This document shows positions 51,012 to 60,866 of a stretch of 64,000 bases of DNA, piece after piece; position 1 is the stretch's first letter, and each line of letters begins with the position of its first letter. A program made the translations under genes and the position numbers. Where the stretch lies: assembly GCF_000717175.1 (NCBI RefSeq), contig NZ_JNYD01000023.1, positions 27,148 to 91,147 of the forward strand, given 5' to 3'. This DNA is from Pseudonocardia autotrophica. Its GTDB lineage: Bacteria; Actinomycetota; Actinomycetes; Mycobacteriales; Pseudonocardiaceae. The notes beneath the pieces were generated by a model, which made no database searches, had not been told where the DNA came from, and saw only the letters and a program-made list of their open reading frames with translations.

Positions 51012-52036
51012 CGGGTCCGGACGCCTCCTACGAGGTCCACGAGATCCCGGAGTTCACCCTCGAGTGCGGCGCGACGCTGCGGCCGGCCCGGATCGCCTAC
51101 CAGACCTACGGCGAGCTGAACGCCGACCGCAGCAACCTGATCCTGTACCCGACCTGGTACTCCGGGCGGCACTGGGACAACGAGTGGCTGATCGGCGAGG
51201 GGATGGCGCTCGACCCCTCCCGGTGGTTCATCGTGGTGCCGAACATGCTGGGCAACGGGCTGTCGTCGTCGCCGTCGAACACCCCGCCGCCGTGGGACCG
51301 GGCCCGGTTCCCGCGGATCAACGTGCGGGACAACGTGGCCTCGCAGCACCGGCTCGTCACCGAGGTGTTCGGCGTCGAGTCGCTGCCACTGGTGCTCGGC
51401 TGGTCGATGGGAGCCGGACAGACCTACCAGTGGGCGGTGAGCCACCCGGAGATGGTGCAGCGCATGCTGCCCTTCTGCGGGTCGCCGCGGACCGCGCCGC
51501 ACAACCAGGTCTTCCTGGACTCACTGCGGGCCGCGCTGACCGCGTCGGTGGGCTTCGACGGCGGCTGGTACCCGCCGGACGACTGGCCGGTCGGCGGGCT
51601 GCGGGCCTTCGCCCGGATCTACGCGGGCTGGGGTTTCTCGCAGGCCTTCTACTGGGACGAGGTGTGGCGGGAGCTGGGCCACACCTCGCTCGAGGACTTC
51701 GCGGTGGGGTTCTGGGAGGGGTTCTTCCTCGACGGCCGGGACCCGAACAACCTCCTGACCATGCTCGACACCTGGTGGAACGGCGACGTCGGGAAGACGC
51801 CGGGGTTCTCCTCGACCGAGGAGGCCCTCGGCTCGATCCGGGCGAAGGCGATCGTGATGCCGGCGGAGAAGGACCTGTACTTCCCGCCGGAGGACGAGGA
51901 GTGGGCCGTCTCGCACATGCGGGACGCCGAGCTGCGGGTGATCCCCGGGGTGTGGGGGCACTTCGCGGGCGGCGGGGCGAACCCGGTGGACACGGCGTTC
52001 ATCGACGCCGCGGTGAAGGAGCTGCTCGACCGGTGA
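51008..52036 (+). CDS. Alpha/beta hydrolase of the MetX/homoserine acyltransferase type
   Basis: 342 residues. Family landmarks: ARIAYQTYGELNADRSNLIL, the nucleophile elbow LVLGWSMGAGQTYQW (G-x-S-x-G), acid VMPAEKDLYFPPEDE, and catalytic His in PGVWGHFAGGG. It resembles MetX-like hydrolases found next to formamidase genes rather than true homoserine acetyltransferases. GTG 51008 overlaps the fmdA stop, so it is probably part of formamide or amide metabolism. Exact reaction is unknown. Confidence 0.82.
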   Translation: MTGPDASYEVHEIPEFTLECGATLRPARIAYQTYGELNADRSNLILYPTWYSGRHWDNEWLIGEGMALDPSRWFIVVPNMLGNGLSSSPSNTPPPWDRARFPRINVRDNVASQHRLVTEVFGVESLPLVLGWSMGAGQTYQWAVSHPEMVQRMLPFCGSPRTAPHNQVFLDSLRAALTASVGFDGGWYPPDDWPVGGLRAFARIYAGWGFSQAFYWDEVWRELGHTSLEDFAVGFWEGFFLDGRDPNNLLTMLDTWWNGDVGKTPGFSSTEEALGSIRAKAIVMPAEKDLYFPPEDEEWAVSHMRDAELRVIPGVWGHFAGGGANPVDTAFIDAAVKELLDR

Positions 52037-52037
52037 G

Positions 52038-53669
52038 TCACGCCTCGCGGACGTCGAGCAGGTCCTTCTCCTCGACCGCCGCGCGGGAGAGCGTGGTGTA
52101 GCCGCGCTCGTCGAACAGCACGGTCAGCCGGTCGGCCTCGGTCGCGAGCACCACGCCGTCGCCCCACTCGGGGTGCCGGACGGGGGTGCTGGGCGTGAGC
52201 CCGGCATCCTCGTCGCCGACGTCGGCCGGCACGTGCTCCGCGGCCGAGCCCGACTCGCAGGTGTCGCAGTGGCCGCACGGCCCGCCGAGCTCCTCGCCGA
52301 AGTAGCCGAGCAGGTAGCGGCGCCGGCACCCGCCGGTCTCGGCGTACTCGCGGACCAGGTCGATCCGGGAGCGGACGAGCCGGCGGTGCCGTTCGGCGGC
52401 CTCGACGGCCGCGTCGACGGCCTCCGGCACGGACAGGTCGGCCCGGGAGATCCGGCCCTCCTCGACCCGCACCGCCCCGACCTGCTCCAGCAGGTTCACG
52501 GCGTTGGTCCGCCGCTGCGCGGACAGGCCGGAGCGCTCGCCGAGCTCCTTCCCGGTGGCCGGGCCCTCCGCGAGCGCCTCGAGCACCGCGTGCAGCGCCT
52601 CCGGCTTGGGGCGGCGGGCGACGAGGAACCGCTGCAGGCGCAGGTCCTCGTGGTGGTGGTGCAGCTCGACGGTGGCGTCCCCGCCGTCCCGGCCGGCGCG
52701 GCCGATCTGCTGGTAGTAGGCGTCGAGCGAGCCGGGCGAGGCGGCGTGGAGCACGAACCGCACGTCCGGCTTGTCGATCCCCATCCCGAAGGCGGAGGTG
52801 GCGACGACGACGTCGAGGTCGCCGGCGAGGAACCCGTCGTGGACCTCCTCGCGCCGCTTCCGGTTCAGGCCCGCGTGGTAGTGCCCGGTCCGGATGTCGA
52901 GGCCGGACAGGGCCTCGGCGTAGCGCTCCGCCTCCTTGCGCGTGGCGACGTACACCAGGCCGGGCTTCGGCAGCTCGCGCACCCGCTCGGCGATCTCGCG
53001 GTGGCGCAGGTCGTCGTCGGCGTAGACCTGCACGGTGAGGTGCAGCTCCGGCCGGTCGAAGCTCGCCACGATCTCCCGCGGCTCGCGCAGGCCCAGCCGC
53101 TCCACGATGTCCGCCCGCACCGGCGGCGCTGCGGTCGCGGTCAGCGCCACCACCGGCGGGTGGCCGAGGCGCTCGATCGCCGCGCCGACGCGCAGGTAGT
53201 CGGGCCGGAAGTCGTGGCCCCACTCCGACACGCAGTGCGCCTCGTCGACGACGAACAGGCTGACGCCGGCCTCCACGAGCCGCTCCACGACCTCGTCCTT
53301 GTCCAGCTGCTCGGGGGCGAGGAACAGGTACTCGGCCTCGCCCGCGGCGAGCGCCTCCCAGGCGTGCGTCGTGCGGGCGGCGGGCTGGGCGGAGTTGACC
53401 GTGACCGCCTCGGGGACGTCGCGCTCGGCGAGCCCCTGCTGCTGGTCGTGCTGCAGCGCGATGAGCGGTGACACCACGACGGTCGGGCCCTCGAGGAGCA
53501 CGGCCGGCACCTGGTAGATCGCGGACTTGCCGGCGCCGGTGGGCAGGACGGCGAGGACGTCGCGGCCCTCGAGGAGGTGCTCCATGCCGTCGAGCTGGTC
53601 GGGATGCAGTTCGGCGAAGTCGAACCGGTCCGCGGCCGCCCGCTGCAGCCGCTCACGTGCTGTCGTCAC
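52038..53669 (-). CDS. recQ: RecQ family ATP-dependent DNA helicase
   Basis: 543 residues: Walker A AVLPTGAGKSAIYQVPA, motif II VVDEAHCVSEWGHDFRPDY, motif III ALTATAAP, motif V-VI TSAFGMGIDKPDVRFVLH and QQIGRAGRDG. A zinc-binding region follows with CRRRYLLGYFGEELGGPCGHCDTC (four Cys). A C-terminal S1/KOW-like segment (PVRHPEWGDGVVLATEADRLTVLF) replaces the HRDC domain. GTG 53669 gives the usual N-terminus; a longer frame upstream has no similarity. It lies 29 nt after the MFS gene and is likely co-transcribed. Confidence 0.93.
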   Translation of the reverse strand: MTTARERLQRAAADRFDFAELHPDQLDGMEHLLEGRDVLAVLPTGAGKSAIYQVPAVLLEGPTVVVSPLIALQHDQQQGLAERDVPEAVTVNSAQPAARTTHAWEALAAGEAEYLFLAPEQLDKDEVVERLVEAGVSLFVVDEAHCVSEWGHDFRPDYLRVGAAIERLGHPPVVALTATAAPPVRADIVERLGLREPREIVASFDRPELHLTVQVYADDDLRHREIAERVRELPKPGLVYVATRKEAERYAEALSGLDIRTGHYHAGLNRKRREEVHDGFLAGDLDVVVATSAFGMGIDKPDVRFVLHAASPGSLDAYYQQIGRAGRDGGDATVELHHHHEDLRLQRFLVARRPKPEALHAVLEALAEGPATGKELGERSGLSAQRRTNAVNLLEQVGAVRVEEGRISRADLSVPEAVDAAVEAAERHRRLVRSRIDLVREYAETGGCRRRYLLGYFGEELGGPCGHCDTCESGSAAEHVPADVGDEDAGLTPSTPVRHPEWGDGVVLATEADRLTVLFDERGYTTLSRAAVEEKDLLDVREA

Positions 53670-53698
53670 AGGGCGCGGGCTACCCACGCGCCCCGCCG

Positions 53699-55084
53699 TC
53701 AGAACCCCGGTGATGGCAGGGACCCCTCCTGCGGCGCGGTCCGGGGCGCGATCAGCGCCCCGACCAGGGCGAGGACGACCAGCACGACCAGGAGCACGGG
53801 CAGCGCGACGGCCGGGGTCACCAGGACGGCGAGCAGCGCCCCGCCGAGCCCGACGAACGCGGCCTGGGCGAGCTGGTCGGTGAGCTGGGCGGCGGAGGAG
53901 TGGTGACCGACGGCGTCCGGGGAGGAGCCGGCCAGCAGGAGCGCGGAGAGCGAGGAGAAGCCCAGCCCCATGCCCACGCCGGCGACCAGCCACAGCGGCA
54001 GCGCGGCCCAGGCGACGCCCCAGGCCGGCGCGACCAGCAGCAGCCCTGCGGTCCCGACCGCGATGAGCAGCATCCCGATCCGCAGCAGGCGGAGCCGCGG
54101 GAGCTCCGGCCGGCGGCCCTGCCACGCGGCCGCGGCGGACCAGCCCAGGGAGCCGACGATCAGCGGCAGCCCGGCCTCGGACAGCGACCAGCCGTGCGTC
54201 GCCGTCAGCGTCAGCGGCAGGTACGCGGTGACGGTGAAGAACGCGCCGGCGATCAGTCCCCGCCCGGCGACGACGGCGGCGATCCCGCGCCGCGCCCGCA
54301 CGGTCCCCGCGGGGAGCAGCCTCCGCAGCGCCGGAACGAGCACGGCGAGCGCGGCCACCGCGAGCACCGCGCCGGCGACCGTCGGGTGCTGGCCGGCCCA
54401 GCTCAGCGCGGCCACCCCCAGCGCCGCGGCCACGGCGGCGGGGACGAGCCCGCGGTGCGGCGGCGCAGGCTCGGCGGGCGGGGCGAGCCCCCGCACCGCC
54501 GGCAGCACGAGCAGCACGGCCAGCCCCACCAGCGGGAGCAGCCCGAGGAACACCCAGTGCCAGGACAGGTGCTCGGTGACCACACCGGCGACCGGCGGCC
54601 CGACCAGCGACGGCACCACCCACGCCGAGGACACGAGCCCGAACACCGCGGGCCGGGCGCGCACGGAGTAGACCAGCGCGATCAGCACGTACACCGCCAC
54701 GCCCTGGGCGCCCGCGCCGAGGCCCTGCAGCAGCCGCCCCGCCAGGAGCTGGGGCAGCGACCCGGCGGTCCCCGCCACGAGGAGGCCCAGGCCGAACACG
54801 GCCGGGGCGAGCAGCAGGACGAGCCGGGGGCCGCGGGCGTCGCACCAGCGCCCGCCGAGAACCGTGCCGACGACGGTCGTGGCGATGAAGGCGACGAAGG
54901 GCCAGGCGTAGTCGGCGACGGTGCCGAGCTCGGCCACGACGGCCGGCATGGCGGTGCCGACGCCCATCTGCTCGAACGCGACGAGGCTGATCAGCAGCAC
55001 GATCCCGACGGTCACCGCCCGCCGGCGGGGCCCGAACAGCTCGTCGCGGACGGTGCGGTCCCGGTCGGTCGGCGTGGTCGTCAC
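53699..55084 (-). CDS. MFS transporter, EmrB/QacA-like
   Basis: 461 residues with about 12-14 membrane helices. Motif LISLVAFEQMGVGTAMPAV (helix 1), GGRWCDARGPRLVLLL (motif A-like loop) and SSAWVVPSLVGPPVAGVVTEHLSWHWVFLG (motif C and following W-R-W-x-F). This pattern fits drug exporters. GTG 55084. The gene precedes recQ on the same strand. The 171-nt region upstream (to 55256) carries divergent promoters. Confidence 0.88.
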   Translation of the reverse strand: MTTTPTDRDRTVRDELFGPRRRAVTVGIVLLISLVAFEQMGVGTAMPAVVAELGTVADYAWPFVAFIATTVVGTVLGGRWCDARGPRLVLLLAPAVFGLGLLVAGTAGSLPQLLAGRLLQGLGAGAQGVAVYVLIALVYSVRARPAVFGLVSSAWVVPSLVGPPVAGVVTEHLSWHWVFLGLLPLVGLAVLLVLPAVRGLAPPAEPAPPHRGLVPAAVAAALGVAALSWAGQHPTVAGAVLAVAALAVLVPALRRLLPAGTVRARRGIAAVVAGRGLIAGAFFTVTAYLPLTLTATHGWSLSEAGLPLIVGSLGWSAAAAWQGRRPELPRLRLLRIGMLLIAVGTAGLLLVAPAWGVAWAALPLWLVAGVGMGLGFSSLSALLLAGSSPDAVGHHSSAAQLTDQLAQAAFVGLGGALLAVLVTPAVALPVLLVVLVVLALVGALIAPRTAPQEGSLPSPGF

Positions 55085-55255
55085 GGCACGAGCCTCCCTG
55101 CTGAACCGAGGTTCAGGTCAAGCGGGTTCTCCGCGGGCGTTCGGGCGCCTCGGGTGGCCGAACGCGGACCGAACGGGAGCCGAACGGGCCGTTCCTAGCG
55201 TCGGGGCCACAGCAGATCCGGGTCCGGTCCGGGTCCCCGTCCGCCAGGAGCTCTC

Positions 55256-56053
55256 ATGTCGCACAGCACCTTCCGCTTCGGCACCGTCCCACCGATCACC
55301 GACCCCGCCGACCTCGGCACCGTGCTGGGCATCTGGGCCCATCCCGACGACGAGGCCTTCCTCTCGGCCGGGTTGATGGCCGGGGCCACGGCGGCCGGCA
55401 ACCGGGTGGTGTGCGTGACCGCCACCCTCGGCGAACGCGGTACGGACGAGCCGGAGCGCTGGCCCCCGGACCGGCTCGCCGCGCTCCGCGCGCACGAGCT
55501 CCGGGCGTCCCTGGCCGTCGTCGGCGTGACCGAGCACCACCTGCTGGGCATCACCGACGGGACCTGTGCGGCCCAGCCGCACGGCGCCGTCGTCCGCCGG
55601 CTGGCCGGGATCGTCGACGCCGTCGCCCCGGACACGGTGGTGACCTTCGGCCCGGACGGGATGACCGGGCACGAGGACCACCAGACGGTGTCGGCGTGGG
55701 CGACCGAGGCCCGCGCGATCGCCGCACCCGAGGCCCGGCTGCTGTACGCGACCACCACCGAGGAGTTCGTGGCGGGGTGGTTGCCCGCGCGCGACGCGTT
55801 CGACGTCTTCCTCGCGCACGGGCTGCCCCTGCGCACGCCCGTCTCGGCGCTGGCCGCCGAGCTCCGCCTCACGCGCAGGGAGCTCGACCGCAAGATCGTC
55901 GCGCTGCGTGCCCAGGCGTCCCAGACCAGTGGGCTCCTCGCCGCCATCGGCGAGGAACGGTTCCGCCGCTGGTGGTCGACCGAGTCGTTCGTGGCGGCGG
56001 AGTCCGTGGCCTCCCGCGCCCGCGAGTGGGGCACCTGGCGGGTGGCCGCATGA
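55256..56053 (+). CDS. PIG-L family deacetylase
   Basis: 265 residues. The zinc-binding signature AHPDDEAFLSAG is at residues 28-39 (A-H-P-D-D-E) and the second motif TGHEDHQTVS holds the remaining His ligand. PIG-L enzymes remove acetyl groups from GlcNAc derivatives (as in mycothiol synthesis MshB) or other substrates. The C-terminal part (QTSGLLAAIGEERFRRWWSTESF) fits the F-R-W-W motif of the family. ATG 55256 has AGGAG upstream. It overlaps azlC by 4 nt. It is not clearly MshB itself. Confidence 0.88.
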   Translation: MSHSTFRFGTVPPITDPADLGTVLGIWAHPDDEAFLSAGLMAGATAAGNRVVCVTATLGERGTDEPERWPPDRLAALRAHELRASLAVVGVTEHHLLGITDGTCAAQPHGAVVRRLAGIVDAVAPDTVVTFGPDGMTGHEDHQTVSAWATEARAIAAPEARLLYATTTEEFVAGWLPARDAFDVFLAHGLPLRTPVSALAAELRLTRRELDRKIVALRAQASQTSGLLAAIGEERFRRWWSTESFVAAESVASRAREWGTWRVAA

Positions 56054-56808
56054 GCACCTGCGGGACCACCCCCGGCACGCCGGCCACCGTGACGTCCCCG
56101 CACCGGCGGGCGATCAAGGACTCGGTCGCGGTGATCGTGGCCTACCTCCCCTTCGGCCTGACGCTCGGCGCCACCCTCGCCTCCACCCGACTGCCCGGGT
56201 GGGTGGCGTGGGCGTCGTCGCCGCTGCTGTTCAACGGCGCGACCCAGCTCGTGGCCGTCACCCTGCTCGACGGCGGTGCGGGGGCCGTCCTCGTCGTCGC
56301 GGCCGCGCTGGTCGTCAACGCCCGGATGCTGCTCTACGGCGCGTCGCTCGCCCCGTACGCCGCGGAGTGGCCGCGGCGCTGGCGGTGGATCGGCGGCTAC
56401 CTGATGACCGATCCGGTGTACGCGCTGGCGGTCGGGCGCTTCCGCGCCCCCGACGGCGGGGGCGGGGCGCGCGAGCGGCTCGTCTACTACCTCACCGTCG
56501 GCGTCACGCTCTGCCTGGCGTGGCAGGTGCTGACCGGGGCCGGGGTGCTGCTCGCCGGCGTGCTCCCCGACTGGTTCCAGGTCGACCTCGCCGCGCCGTT
56601 GACCCTGCTGCTCCTGCTGCTGCCCATGCTCACCGGCCGGGCCGCCTACGCCGCCGCGGCGGCCGGCGGCGCGGTCGCCCTCACGGCGACGGCCCTGCCC
56701 CTGGGGCTCGGCCTGGTCGTCGGCGCCGCGGCGGGCATCGCCGCAGGCGTCGCCGTCGACGCGTGGCGCCGGCGGACCCCTCGTCCCGAAGGAGTTCCTG
56801 ATGCCTGA
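56050..56808 (+). CDS. azlC: AzlC family branched-chain amino acid exporter subunit
   Basis: 252 residues with seven to eight membrane helices: LPFGLTLGATLASTRLPGWVAWASSPLLFNGATQLVAV and VVNARMLLYGASLAPY, typical of AzlC. It works with AzlD in export of branched-chain amino acids or analogues. ATG 56050 overlaps the PIG-L stop; its 3' end overlaps azlD by 8 nt. Confidence 0.92.
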   Translation: MSTCGTTPGTPATVTSPHRRAIKDSVAVIVAYLPFGLTLGATLASTRLPGWVAWASSPLLFNGATQLVAVTLLDGGAGAVLVVAAALVVNARMLLYGASLAPYAAEWPRRWRWIGGYLMTDPVYALAVGRFRAPDGGGGARERLVYYLTVGVTLCLAWQVLTGAGVLLAGVLPDWFQVDLAAPLTLLLLLLPMLTGRAAYAAAAAGGAVALTATALPLGLGLVVGAAAGIAAGVAVDAWRRRTPRPEGVPDA

Positions 56809-57112
56809 GCTGCTCGTCCTCGTCGCCGTCGGCGCGGGGACCTATGCGATGCGGGCGGCCTTCCTCGTCCCCGCCCGGCCCGCACCGCCCGCGATGGCGC
56901 GGGTACTGCCGCACGTGGGACCCGCGGTGCTCGGCGCGCTCGTCGCGCCGGCGCTGCTCGCCCCGCACGGCGCGGTCACGGTCGCCGGCACGGTGCCGGG
57001 CGTGGTCGCCGCGGCCGGGGCCTGGCTGCTGTGGCGCCGCACCCGCAGCCTGCCGGTCGCCCTGTTCGGCGCCCTCACGCTGGCCCTGCTGACCACGGCG
57101 GTGTTCCGGTGA
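56801..57112 (+). CDS. azlD: AzlD family small membrane subunit
   Basis: 103 residues, four membrane segments: LLVLVAVGAGTYAMRAAFLV and RVLPHVGPAVLGALVAPALL. AzlD is the small partner of AzlC. ATG 56801 lies inside the end of azlC, the usual coupling. The next gene overlaps by 4 nt. Confidence 0.92.
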   Translation: MPELLVLVAVGAGTYAMRAAFLVPARPAPPAMARVLPHVGPAVLGALVAPALLAPHGAVTVAGTVPGVVAAAGAWLLWRRTRSLPVALFGALTLALLTTAVFR

Positions 57113-57603
57113 GCGCCGAGGTCCGGATCCGGGAGCTCGGGCCCGGCCGGTACGACGTGCTCGACGCCGTCGTCGAGGGGCTCTCCCCGACGAGCCGCTA
57201 CCACCGCTTCCACACGCCGGCCCCGCGGCCGACCCCGCAGGTCCGCGAGGCGCTCGCGGCGGTCGACGGCCGGTCGCACATCGCCGTCGCGGCCTTCGCC
57301 CCGGACGGCACCCCGGTCGGGATCGCCCGGCTGATCGCCGTCGGCGACGGCCAGTCCGAACTGGCCGTCGAGGTCGTCGACGAGTGGCAGGGCCGGGGGA
57401 TCGGCGGCCGGCTCGTCCGGGACGTGGTCGAGCGCGGCCGCGCCGCCGGGCACCGGGCGGTCCGCGCGGCGGTGCTCGCCGAGAACGTCGCCGCCCAGGC
57501 CCTGTTCTTCACGGTCTTCCCGGCGGCGATCGCCCTGCCGGCCGCCCACGAGATCGGCTTCGCGGCGGAGCTGGCGCGCGACGGGGTGCTCTGCGCGGCG
57601 TGA
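57109..57603 (+). CDS. GNAT family N-acetyltransferase
   Basis: 164 residues. AcCoA-binding motif A is VVDEWQGRGIGGRLVRDVV (R/Q-x-x-G-x-G/A). The N-terminal segment VRIRELGPGRYDVLDAVVEGLSPTSRYHRF fits GNATs near the Pat-like group. GTG 57109 overlaps azlD. The role in this operon (deacetylase, exporter, acetyltransferase) is not known but suggests modification and export of a small amino compound. Confidence 0.87.
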   Translation: MSAEVRIRELGPGRYDVLDAVVEGLSPTSRYHRFHTPAPRPTPQVREALAAVDGRSHIAVAAFAPDGTPVGIARLIAVGDGQSELAVEVVDEWQGRGIGGRLVRDVVERGRAAGHRAVRAAVLAENVAAQALFFTVFPAAIALPAAHEIGFAAELARDGVLCAA

Positions 57604-57779
57604 GCACGTGTCCGTTCTGTCCGTTACGGGATCCCGGCTGCGCCGTTCGGTCCACGGGCCGGCGGCCGGCCGGCCCTGACATCCCGGGCGCCCGGTCGGG
57701 ACGCTGACGGAACGCCGCCGGCGCGCCGCCCGGCGCCGCGGGTGTCCGGCCCGGTCGGGCGTGCGGAGGTGACGCCGCG

Positions 57780-60700
57780 ATGCTGCAGGTCACCCTGCTC
57801 GGCGAGCAGGTCGTCCGCGACGCCGCCGGCACGGTCCGGGTCCGGTCCTCCCGCAGCCTCCTGCTCGTCGCCTTCCTCGTCGTCCACGCCGGGTCCCCGC
57901 AGCCCCGGCAGCGGATCGCCCCGCTGTTCTGGCCGGACTCGACGGACGACCAGGCGCTGACCAACCTGCGGCGCGAGCTGCACCACCTGCGGGCCCTGCT
58001 CGACGACGGGTCGTCCCTGCAGGTGACCACCCGGGACCTCTGCTGGCAGGACGCCCCGGACTGCCTCGTCGACGTCCGGGAGTTCGCGCGGTCGCGGGCC
58101 ACCGCGCTCGCGGCGGAGACGAGGGGCGACACGGACGCGTTCCTCGCCCACGCCGGCGCCGCCCTGGACCGCTACCGCGGCGAGTTCCTCCCCGGCGGCA
58201 CCGAGGACTGGATCCTGGAGGCCCGCGCCGCGCTCGAGGAGCAGTGCGTGGACCTGCTCGACCGCGTCGTCGCGGCCCGGTCCCGCGCCGGCGACCCCGC
58301 CGAGGCCGTCGGGCCCGCGCGCCGGCGGGTGCAGCTGCGGCCCCTGGAGGAGGCCGGCTACCGGACACTCATGGCGCTGCAGGCCGAGGCGGGGGACCGG
58401 GCCGGGGCCGTGGGCACCTACCACCGCTGCGCGTCGGTGCTCGAGCGCGAGCTCGGTGTCGCGCCCGACCCGCTCACCCGGAGCACGCTGAACCGGGTGC
58501 TCGCCCGCGGCGGCCCCGCACCGGCCCCGGCCACGGCGCCCGCGCGCGCCGGCCGGGCGGGCACCGAGCTCGTCGGGCGGGAGCGGGAGCTGCGCGTCCT
58601 GCAGGACCGCTGGCGTGCGGCGGCGGCCGGGCACCCGGGCCTGGTCCTGCTGCGCGGCGACGCCGGGGTGGGCAAGTCCCGCCTGATGGCCGAGCTGTCC
58701 GGCGGCGTCCGGCGCGGCGGCGCGGTGGTGGCGGACGCCCAGTGCTTCGGCACCGCGGGCCGGCTGGCGCTGGCGCCGGTGGCGGACTGGCTGCGCACGC
58801 CCGCGATCCGCTCGGCGCTGACCGGCCTCGACGACGTCTGGCGGACGGAGGTCGAACGCCTGGTCCCCGCGTCGCGGACGCGGCCCGACGCGGGCCCGCC
58901 GGCCATGGTCGACGCCTGGCAGCGGCACCGCTTCCACGAGGGCATCACCCGCGCCCTGCTGCACCTCGGCCGCCCGGTCCTGCTGACGATCGACAACCTC
59001 CACTGGTGCGACCCGGAGACGCTCGCGTTCGTCACCTTCTGCCTCGCGCTGACCCCGGACGCCCCGATCCTGCTGGTCGCGACCGTGCGCGACGACCCGG
59101 ACGACCACGAGCCCGGGCTCGTGCAGTGGATCACCCGCATGCGCGCGACCGGGCTCCTCACCGAGGTTCCGGTGCCGCCGTTCGACGCGGCCGACACCGC
59201 GACGCTCGTCGAGGCGCTCACCGGGCGGGCCCCGGAGCCCGGCGAGGCCGCGCTGCTGCAGGCCACCACCGGCGGGTTCCCGCTCTACATCGTCGAGACG
59301 GCCCGTGCGGGCGACGGGTCCGGCGCGGTCCCGGACGGCCGGGTGACCGCCGTGCTCGTCCGGCGGCTCACGCAGACGAGCCCGGCCGCCCGCGAGATCG
59401 CCGGGCTGGGGGCGGCGGTCGGCCGGGACTTCACGCTCGACCTGCTGACCGAGGCCGCCGACCTCGACGCCGACGCCGTCGTCGGGGCCGTCGACGAGCT
59501 GTGGCGCGCCCGAATCCTGCGCGAGACCGCCGACGGGTACGACTTCTCCCACGACCTCCTGCGCGACGCGGCGTACGCGCAGGTCAGCCCGCCCCGGCGG
59601 TGGCTGCTGCACCGCCGGGTCGCGCAGGGCCTGGAGATCCTGCACGCCGCGGACCCCGACGGGATCTCGGCCCAGCTCGCCGAGCAGTACGCGCGCAGCG
59701 GCAACGCCGACAAGGCCGTCGCCGCCTACCGGCGGGCCGCGGACGTCGCCGCCGGGATGTTCGCGCACGGCGAGGCCGTCCGGCTGCTGGAGGAGGCCCT
59801 GGCGATCGTGCGCACGCTTCCCGAGGGCGGCGACCGCACCCGCCGCGAGCTGGCCCTGCTGGAGGCCGTCGCCGCACCGCTCAACGCGCAGTTCGGGTAC
59901 TCGTCGCCGCGGCTGCGCGAGACCCTGGAGGGCGCGGTGGCCCGGGCCGAGGCGCTCGGGCGCCGGGAGTCCCTGCTCAACGGGCTGGTGGGGCTGTGGG
60001 CGTCGCTGTTCGTGCACGGCGACACCGAGGAGGCGCACCGCGCGGCGGGGCGGGCGCTGTCCCTCGTCGAGCCCGACTCCGATCTGAGCGGGCCCGCGCA
60101 CTTCGCCTACGGCGGCTCGGCGCTCAGCCTGGGCCGCCCCGCCGAGGCGCTCGAGCACCTCGACCTCGCCGCGGGGTTCGGCGGCTTCCACCCGCTGAGC
60201 ATCGGCACCCGGTCCGACGTGCACGGGCGGGCGTTCGCGGCGCACGCCCACTGGCTCCTCGGCGACCCGGGCGCGGCGCTGACCAGCAGCACGGACGCGA
60301 TCGCCCTGGCCCGCAAGTCCGGCAACGCCTACGCCCTCGCCGTCGCGCTGGCGTACGGGGCCATCACCCACCAGCTCCGCGACGACCGGGCCGAGCTCGG
60401 CGCGGTCGTCGAGGAGCTGCGGGGGCTCTGCGACCGGTTCGCGTTCGCCTACTACGGCGACTGGGGCCTGGTGCTCGACGGCTGGTCGCGGGCCGACGCC
60501 TCCGGCACCGAGCTCGTCCGGGCCGGGATCGCGAGCCTGGAGGCCGCCGACGCCTTCGCGCGGATGCCGTACTGGCTGGCGCTGCTCGCCGACCGGTACG
60601 ACCGGGACGGCCGCCGCGACGACGCCGTGGCCACGCTCGACGCCGCCCTCGCCGCCGGCCGCGCCCACGACGACCTCTGGTGGATCCCCGAGGTGATGCG

Positions 60701-60866
60701 TCGGCGGGCGGCCTACGACGACCCCGGTCGCGCCGTCGAGCGGCTCCGGACGGCGGCCGGCCTGGCCGGGGAACAGGGGAGCGTCGCCCTGCTCGTCCGG
60801 TGCCTCGCCGACCTCGAGGCGCACGGCGTTCCGGCCCCGGCGTTCGGCGTTCGCCCCGCGCCCTGA
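57780..60866 (+). CDS. SARP/BTAD-AAA-TPR transcriptional regulator
   Basis: 1028 residues. N-terminal OmpR-like winged helix and bacterial transcriptional activation domain (about 1-245; SRSLLLVAFLVVHAGSPQPRQRIAPLFWPD and GTYHRCASVLERELGVAPDP). AAA_16 NTPase (about 260-640) with Walker A LRGDAGVGKSR near residue 292 and Walker B LTIDNLHWCDPETLAF near 400. TPR-like helical repeats follow (660-1010). Unlike LAL regulators there is no LuxR HTH at the C-terminus. ATG 57780 has GGAGG upstream. It precedes the FAD oxidoreductase, which it may activate. Confidence 0.9.
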   Translation: MLQVTLLGEQVVRDAAGTVRVRSSRSLLLVAFLVVHAGSPQPRQRIAPLFWPDSTDDQALTNLRRELHHLRALLDDGSSLQVTTRDLCWQDAPDCLVDVREFARSRATALAAETRGDTDAFLAHAGAALDRYRGEFLPGGTEDWILEARAALEEQCVDLLDRVVAARSRAGDPAEAVGPARRRVQLRPLEEAGYRTLMALQAEAGDRAGAVGTYHRCASVLERELGVAPDPLTRSTLNRVLARGGPAPAPATAPARAGRAGTELVGRERELRVLQDRWRAAAAGHPGLVLLRGDAGVGKSRLMAELSGGVRRGGAVVADAQCFGTAGRLALAPVADWLRTPAIRSALTGLDDVWRTEVERLVPASRTRPDAGPPAMVDAWQRHRFHEGITRALLHLGRPVLLTIDNLHWCDPETLAFVTFCLALTPDAPILLVATVRDDPDDHEPGLVQWITRMRATGLLTEVPVPPFDAADTATLVEALTGRAPEPGEAALLQATTGGFPLYIVETARAGDGSGAVPDGRVTAVLVRRLTQTSPAAREIAGLGAAVGRDFTLDLLTEAADLDADAVVGAVDELWRARILRETADGYDFSHDLLRDAAYAQVSPPRRWLLHRRVAQGLEILHAADPDGISAQLAEQYARSGNADKAVAAYRRAADVAAGMFAHGEAVRLLEEALAIVRTLPEGGDRTRRELALLEAVAAPLNAQFGYSSPRLRETLEGAVARAEALGRRESLLNGLVGLWASLFVHGDTEEAHRAAGRALSLVEPDSDLSGPAHFAYGGSALSLGRPAEALEHLDLAAGFGGFHPLSIGTRSDVHGRAFAAHAHWLLGDPGAALTSSTDAIALARKSGNAYALAVALAYGAITHQLRDDRAELGAVVEELRGLCDRFAFAYYGDWGLVLDGWSRADASGTELVRAGIASLEAADAFARMPYWLALLADRYDRDGRRDDAVATLDAALAAGRAHDDLWWIPEVMRRRAAYDDPGRAVERLRTAAGLAGEQGSVALLVRCLADLEAHGVPAPAFGVRPAP

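Noticed and set aside
52038..54845. 935-residue version of RecQ
   Set aside because: The extra N-terminal part is the reverse frame of the MFS gene. RecQ similarity begins at the GTG at 53669.
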